From the NCBI GenBank assembly GCA_030672805.1, contig DAOVFR010000067.1, forward strand, positions 1 to 10,158: DNA of 10,158 bases, written 5' to 3'. The notes below the pieces were generated by a model, which made no database searches, had not been told where the DNA came from, and saw only the letters and a list, made by a program, of their open reading frames with translations. This document shows positions 7,896 to 10,158 of the stretch, in pieces (position 1 is the stretch's first letter; the number at the start of each line of letters is the position of its first letter). Both the position numbers and the translations under genes were made by a program. The stretch comes from Candidatus Krumholzibacteriota bacterium (GTDB lineage: Bacteria > Krumholzibacteriota > Krumholzibacteriia > Krumholzibacteriales > Krumholzibacteriaceae).

Positions 7896-9791
7896 TCATA
7901 CCTCGGCCTTGCTCCGCCCTTTAAGGTGCTCGTCCAGGAATTCCAGAATAGCCCTGTATCCCTTGATCCTGTTCTCCTTCTTCATGAATCCGTGTCCCTC
8001 GTCGTCGAAGACCATATACTCGACCGGAGCGTTGTTCTTCCGTGCCGCCTCGACGATCTCGTCCGATTCGGCCTTGAGCACCCTCGGGTCATTCGCCCCC
8101 TGCAGCACCATCAGCGGCCGGACGATGTTCTTCGCATGGAAGAGCGGGGAGATCCTGCGCAGATATTCCTCGTCCGTTTCTGGATTGCCCATCTCGATGT
8201 ACAGCGCCTTCCGGAACGCCTCCCACCACGGCGGGATGTTCTTCAATGTTCTCAGCCAGTTCGAGATGCCGAAAAGATCGACGCCGACGGCGAATTCCTC
8301 AGGTCTGTAGGTCAGCGCGGCGAGTACCATGTACCCGCCGTAGCTCCCGCCTATGATCCCGATCTTGTCGGTGTCGATGTAACCTGTTTCGGCGAGAAAC
8401 TTCTTCGCCTCGATGCAGTCGTAGAGGTCATCCTCGCCGTGCTTCATGTCGTCAAGCTTGAAGAAGGTCTTGCCGTAGCCGGAACTGCCCCGGTTGTTCA
8501 CGAGGATAACCGCGTATCCGTGGTTGACGAGGTACTGTATCAGCGAGCTGTACCCGACGCGCGCCTGGCCGCCCGGGCCTCCGTGCACCCAGACGAGCGC
8601 CGGCACATTATCGCCCTTCTCGACATGCTTCGGGCTGTAGTATACGGACGGGATCTCGAGCCCGTCGAACGATTCGTACCTGACGACTTCCGCATCGACG
8701 AGGTCGTTCTGGTCGATCCCGGGATTCATCGAATCGGTAAGCTTCCGGTACTTGCCCGTCTCGAAATCGTAGACGTAGAGATCGTTCGGTGAGCGTGAGC
8801 CGTTCACGTAGAACGTCATCAACTTCTCGCTCCTCGAGATGCCGACCGAGGTGATCACCGCCTCCGGCATCTTCGGGAGCCTCACCAGCTTTCCCGTGGC
8901 CGTTTCGCAGACCCTGATCTCCGTACGTGCATCGTTGTTGATGGCGGTCACGCGGTACGTTCCGTTGTATGAGAAGTAGCTGTAGCTGATGTCCCAGTCG
9001 GCCGTCTCGACCGTTTCCATCTTGCCCGTCTCTATATCGCAGGCCTTGAGGTACGTGAACTCGCGCCCCCCGTCCGTGAGAAAGTACATCTTGCCCGAAT
9101 CGACACTGAAACCGACCGGGCTGTAACTTACGTCACCCTCGTGGGGCGACACGTGTTTGACCTCGCCGGTCTCCCTGTCATAGATGTACATCTCGCTGTT
9201 ATGCGTTGTGATCGTTTTCGACAGGGCAATGTACCTCTTGTCGTTCGAGATACCGCCGAAATCGAACCCGGCGTCATTGAGATAGATCATGTTCGGCTCG
9301 AGCGAGCCGAGATCCATCTCGTAGACGTCCATGTACTTCGGGTTGCGTTTGTTCGACCCCAGCAGAAAGCTCTTCCTGTCGTGGGTCCACCCGTAGAAGA
9401 CCGAGCGGGCGTTCTCCTCGGGCGTAAGGTCCTCTACCGAGCCATCCAGGTTGCGGAGATAGACATGGTAGATCTCGTTGCCTCCCCGGTCGCTCATGTA
9501 GAGGAACCGGTCGTCCCCGGGGAAAAACGACAGTGTGAAGATCGAGTTGTCGGCCGATTCCGTCATTTGGGTCCATTCTCCGCCGTCTGCCGGCATCATG
9601 TACGCGTTGAAAATTCCCGACCTGTCGCTCGAGAAGAGAATGCGCTCGTCATCGTGCGAAAACGACCCCCCCCTGATGGCGGTCGTATTGAGAAATTGCT
9701 CTATCGTGTACTGCTTTACCTGCTTCTTCGCGCAACCTGGAAACAGCAGCGCGGCAAGGACCAGTGCTGCAATGACCTTCCTGGTTTTCAT
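7896..9791 (-). CDS. Lipoprotein S9-family peptidase (prolyl oligopeptidase / acylaminoacyl-peptidase type)
   Basis: 631 residues from the chosen start. The N-terminus (MKTRK, a hydrophobic stretch, then LLFPGC with Cys20) is a lipoprotein signal, though F and P in the lipobox are not ideal. Ala at +2 suggests outer-membrane or periplasmic placement. Residues about 30-360 show repeated short beta motifs of the type SHDDERILFSSDRSG and SNDKRYIALS, as in TolB/DPP-IV-like beta-propellers. The alpha/beta hydrolase follows (about 375-626): oxyanion-hole region HGGPGG (403-408), NNRGSSGYGK, and nucleophile elbow GGSYGGYM with Ser483. The other catalytic residues are Asp568 (QGANDPRV) and His600 (DEGHGF). 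It should cleave short peptides, but substrate preference cannot be read from the sequence. The ATG at 9791 has GGGAGG 5 nt upstream; an ATG at 9863 would place 24 polar residues before the signal peptide. It is the first gene of the probable operon. Confidence 0.94.
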   Translation of the reverse strand: MKTRKVIAALVLAALLFPGCAKKQVKQYTIEQFLNTTAIRGGSFSHDDERILFSSDRSGIFNAYMMPADGGEWTQMTESADNSIFTLSFFPGDDRFLYMSDRGGNEIYHVYLRNLDGSVEDLTPEENARSVFYGWTHDRKSFLLGSNKRNPKYMDVYEMDLGSLEPNMIYLNDAGFDFGGISNDKRYIALSKTITTHNSEMYIYDRETGEVKHVSPHEGDVSYSPVGFSVDSGKMYFLTDGGREFTYLKACDIETGKMETVETADWDISYSYFSYNGTYRVTAINNDARTEIRVCETATGKLVRLPKMPEAVITSVGISRSEKLMTFYVNGSRSPNDLYVYDFETGKYRKLTDSMNPGIDQNDLVDAEVVRYESFDGLEIPSVYYSPKHVEKGDNVPALVWVHGGPGGQARVGYSSLIQYLVNHGYAVILVNNRGSSGYGKTFFKLDDMKHGEDDLYDCIEAKKFLAETGYIDTDKIGIIGGSYGGYMVLAALTYRPEEFAVGVDLFGISNWLRTLKNIPPWWEAFRKALYIEMGNPETDEEYLRRISPLFHAKNIVRPLMVLQGANDPRVLKAESDEIVEAARKNNAPVEYMVFDDEGHGFMKKENRIKGYRAILEFLDEHLKGRSKAEV

Positions 9792-9796
9792 GACTG

Positions 9797-9802
9797 CCTC
9801 CC
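9797..9802 (-). promoter_or_regulatory. Ribosome binding site fixing the S9 peptidase start
   Basis: The minus strand reads GGGAGG, 5 nt before the ATG at 9791-9789. This supports a start at the lipoprotein signal peptide rather than at the in-frame ATG 72 nt further upstream. Confidence 0.7.
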
Positions 9803-9843
9803 GTTCCGGCTTTCGGGTTACCTGTTTAATGCTCAATGTATTA

Positions 9844-9872
9844 TGTATACGCGATATCGCCATGATGTTCCA
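9844..9872 (-). promoter_or_regulatory. Candidate promoter of the S9 peptidase operon
   Basis: On the minus strand, TGGAAC (9872-9867) and TATACA (9849-9844) lie 17 nt apart. The -35 match is weak (3 of 6) and the -10 match moderate (4 of 6). CATAAT (9845-9840) is a better -10 but lacks a good -35. The site would give a leader of about 45-50 nt before the ATG at 9791. Tentative. Confidence 0.3.
9851..9860. repeat. Perfect 10-bp palindrome GCGATATCGC
   Basis: The sequence equals its own reverse complement. It sits between the proposed -35 and -10 elements of the peptidase operon, where a repressor site would block polymerase. A 10-bp palindrome can occur by chance, and no second copy was noticed nearby. 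Confidence 0.4.
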
Positions 9873-9902
9873 TTGTTTTTCGAGATTCCCCTTGAACCGG
9901 CT

Positions 9903-9933
9903 TTGAAACCAAATCCCGCCGGCTCCGTATGAT
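9903..9933 (+). promoter_or_regulatory. Candidate promoter of the PspC-domain gene
   Basis: TTGAAA (9903-9908) matches 4 of 6 and TATGAT (9928-9933) 5 of 6 of the sigma-70 consensus. The spacer is 19 nt, longer than the ideal 17. Transcription would start near 9940-9945 and give a leader of about 45-50 nt. If the true promoter uses an alternative sigma factor, these matches may be irrelevant. Confidence 0.35.
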
Positions 9934-9959
9934 AAAGATAGAGCGGTTTCAATATTGAA
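9903..9959. repeat. Inverted repeat TTGAAACC / GGTTTCAA with overlapping palindrome TTCAATATTGAA
   Basis: TTGAAACC at 9903-9910 is exactly mirrored by GGTTTCAA at 9945-9952, flanking the proposed -10 of the PspC-domain gene. The right arm overlaps a perfect 12-bp palindrome (TTCAATATTGAA, 9948-9959). A further related half-site, TTGAACC, occurs at 9892-9898. Repeated TTGAA-type half-sites on both sides of a promoter suggest an operator, but the binding protein is unknown. Confidence 0.45.
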
Positions 9960-9988
9960 GTGTGCCCGGAGAAAGGCGACACGATACG

Positions 9989-10158
9989 ATGAAAAAGCTT
10001 TACAGATCAGTGGGAAACAGGGTCATTGCCGGAATCTGCGGCGGCCTGGGAAAACATTTCGACATCGATCCGAACCTGCTGCGGCTGCTGATGATACTCC
10101 TCTGCTTCTTTACCGCCATCATCCCGTTCCTCGTCACGTATCTCGTAGCCTGGGCGAT
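9989..10158 (+). CDS. PspC-domain membrane protein, N-terminal part
   Basis: Partial gene: 56 complete codons before the window ends. The start MKKLYRSVGNRVIAGICGGL followed by GKHFDIDPNLLRLL is the PspC domain signature, then a hydrophobic segment from about residue 32 (MILLCFFTAIIPFLVTYLVA) forms a membrane helix. PspC proteins sit in the cytoplasmic membrane and in enterobacteria help sense envelope stress and control the phage-shock response. In other phyla the domain occurs in varied proteins, and the missing C-terminus would decide which type this is. The ATG at 9989 gives the canonical PspC N-terminus; the nearest purine-rich site (GGAGAAAGG, 9968-9976) is 12 nt away, slightly far. An in-frame GTG at 9962 is possible but less likely. 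It is transcribed away from the S9 peptidase operon. Confidence 0.9.
   Translation, partial: MKKLYRSVGNRVIAGICGGLGKHFDIDPNLLRLLMILLCFFTAIIPFLVTYLVAWA

Larger units (their letters stand above)
9792..9988. promoter_or_regulatory. Divergent control region between the S9 peptidase operon and the PspC-domain gene
   Basis: This 197-nt stretch is the only sizeable non-coding region and is clearly more AT-rich than its surroundings. It must hold the promoters for both directions unless transcription enters from outside. It contains one candidate promoter per strand, two perfect palindromes (9851-9860 and 9948-9959), and an 8-bp inverted repeat (9903-9910 with 9945-9952), each listed separately. No small gene or RNA is apparent. 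Confidence 0.6.

Noticed and set aside
6866..7924. Plus-strand open frame of 352 codons antisense to moxR
   Set aside because: It is the complement of the whole MoxR coding frame, with no domain and no convincing ribosome site.
7437..8792. Plus-strand open frame of 451 codons across the moxR/peptidase junction
   Set aside because: It lies antisense to two genes whose catalytic motifs are intact, its product shows no recognisable domain, and long antisense frames are expected in GC-rich coding DNA.
9792..9863. 24-residue N-terminal extension of the S9 peptidase from the ATG at 9863
   Set aside because: It would bury the lipoprotein signal peptide behind polar residues, while a strong ribosome site precedes the ATG at 9791.
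1..10158. Defence system, mobile element, CRISPR array or RNA gene
   Set aside because: No transposase, integrase, toxin-antitoxin, nuclease, spaced repeats or tRNA/rRNA-like sequence was seen; AAA+ and vWA genes here match the MoxR/Bat type rather than a known defence cassette.

Overview
The window is a compact, GC-rich bacterial segment. Six genes run on the minus strand, and a seventh starts divergently at the right edge. Reading with minus-strand transcription (right to left), the order is: a lipoprotein-type S9 prolyl-oligopeptidase-family peptidase (9791-7896), a MoxR-family AAA+ ATPase (7876-6884), a DUF58/vWA protein (6851-5946), a long BatA-type membrane protein with a vWA domain (5918-3831), the transcription-repair coupling factor Mfd (3841-407), and the N-terminal part of a lipoprotein resembling a SurA/PpiC-type peptidyl-prolyl isomerase (291 to beyond position 1). 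On the plus strand, a PspC-domain membrane protein begins at 9989 and runs off the window.

The first five minus-strand genes are spaced by 19, 32 and 27 nt and then overlap by 11 nt, so they look like one operon. It would be driven from the 197-nt divergent region 9792-9988. The last gene follows after 115 nt and may have its own promoter in the end of mfd. No tRNA, rRNA, mobile element, CRISPR array or clear intrinsic terminator was found. Apart from 9792-9988 and 292-406 there is almost no non-coding DNA.

Functionally, most genes point to the cell envelope. A MoxR ATPase with two MIDAS-containing vWA proteins is a known type of chaperone-like module, thought to assemble or activate partner proteins. 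The S9 peptidase and the PpiC-like protein both have lipoprotein signal peptides, and PspC proteins belong to membrane-stress responses. Mfd is a housekeeping DNA-repair translocase; mfd next to a PpiC/SurA-type gene is a common bacterial arrangement.

Two predicted lipoproteins with non-Asp +2 residues suggest a diderm host. The GC content, the long BatA with an amidotransferase-like fold, and the mfd-ppiC order would fit an uncultured lineage of the FCB superphylum (for example Krumholzibacteriota, Eisenbacteria or Zixibacteria-like) or a deltaproteobacterial relative. This is inference from style only; no taxonomic marker was compared. I do not see a clearly new system. The most unusual points are the translational coupling of the MoxR/vWA module to mfd, the peptidase at its head, and the palindrome-rich divergent control region.
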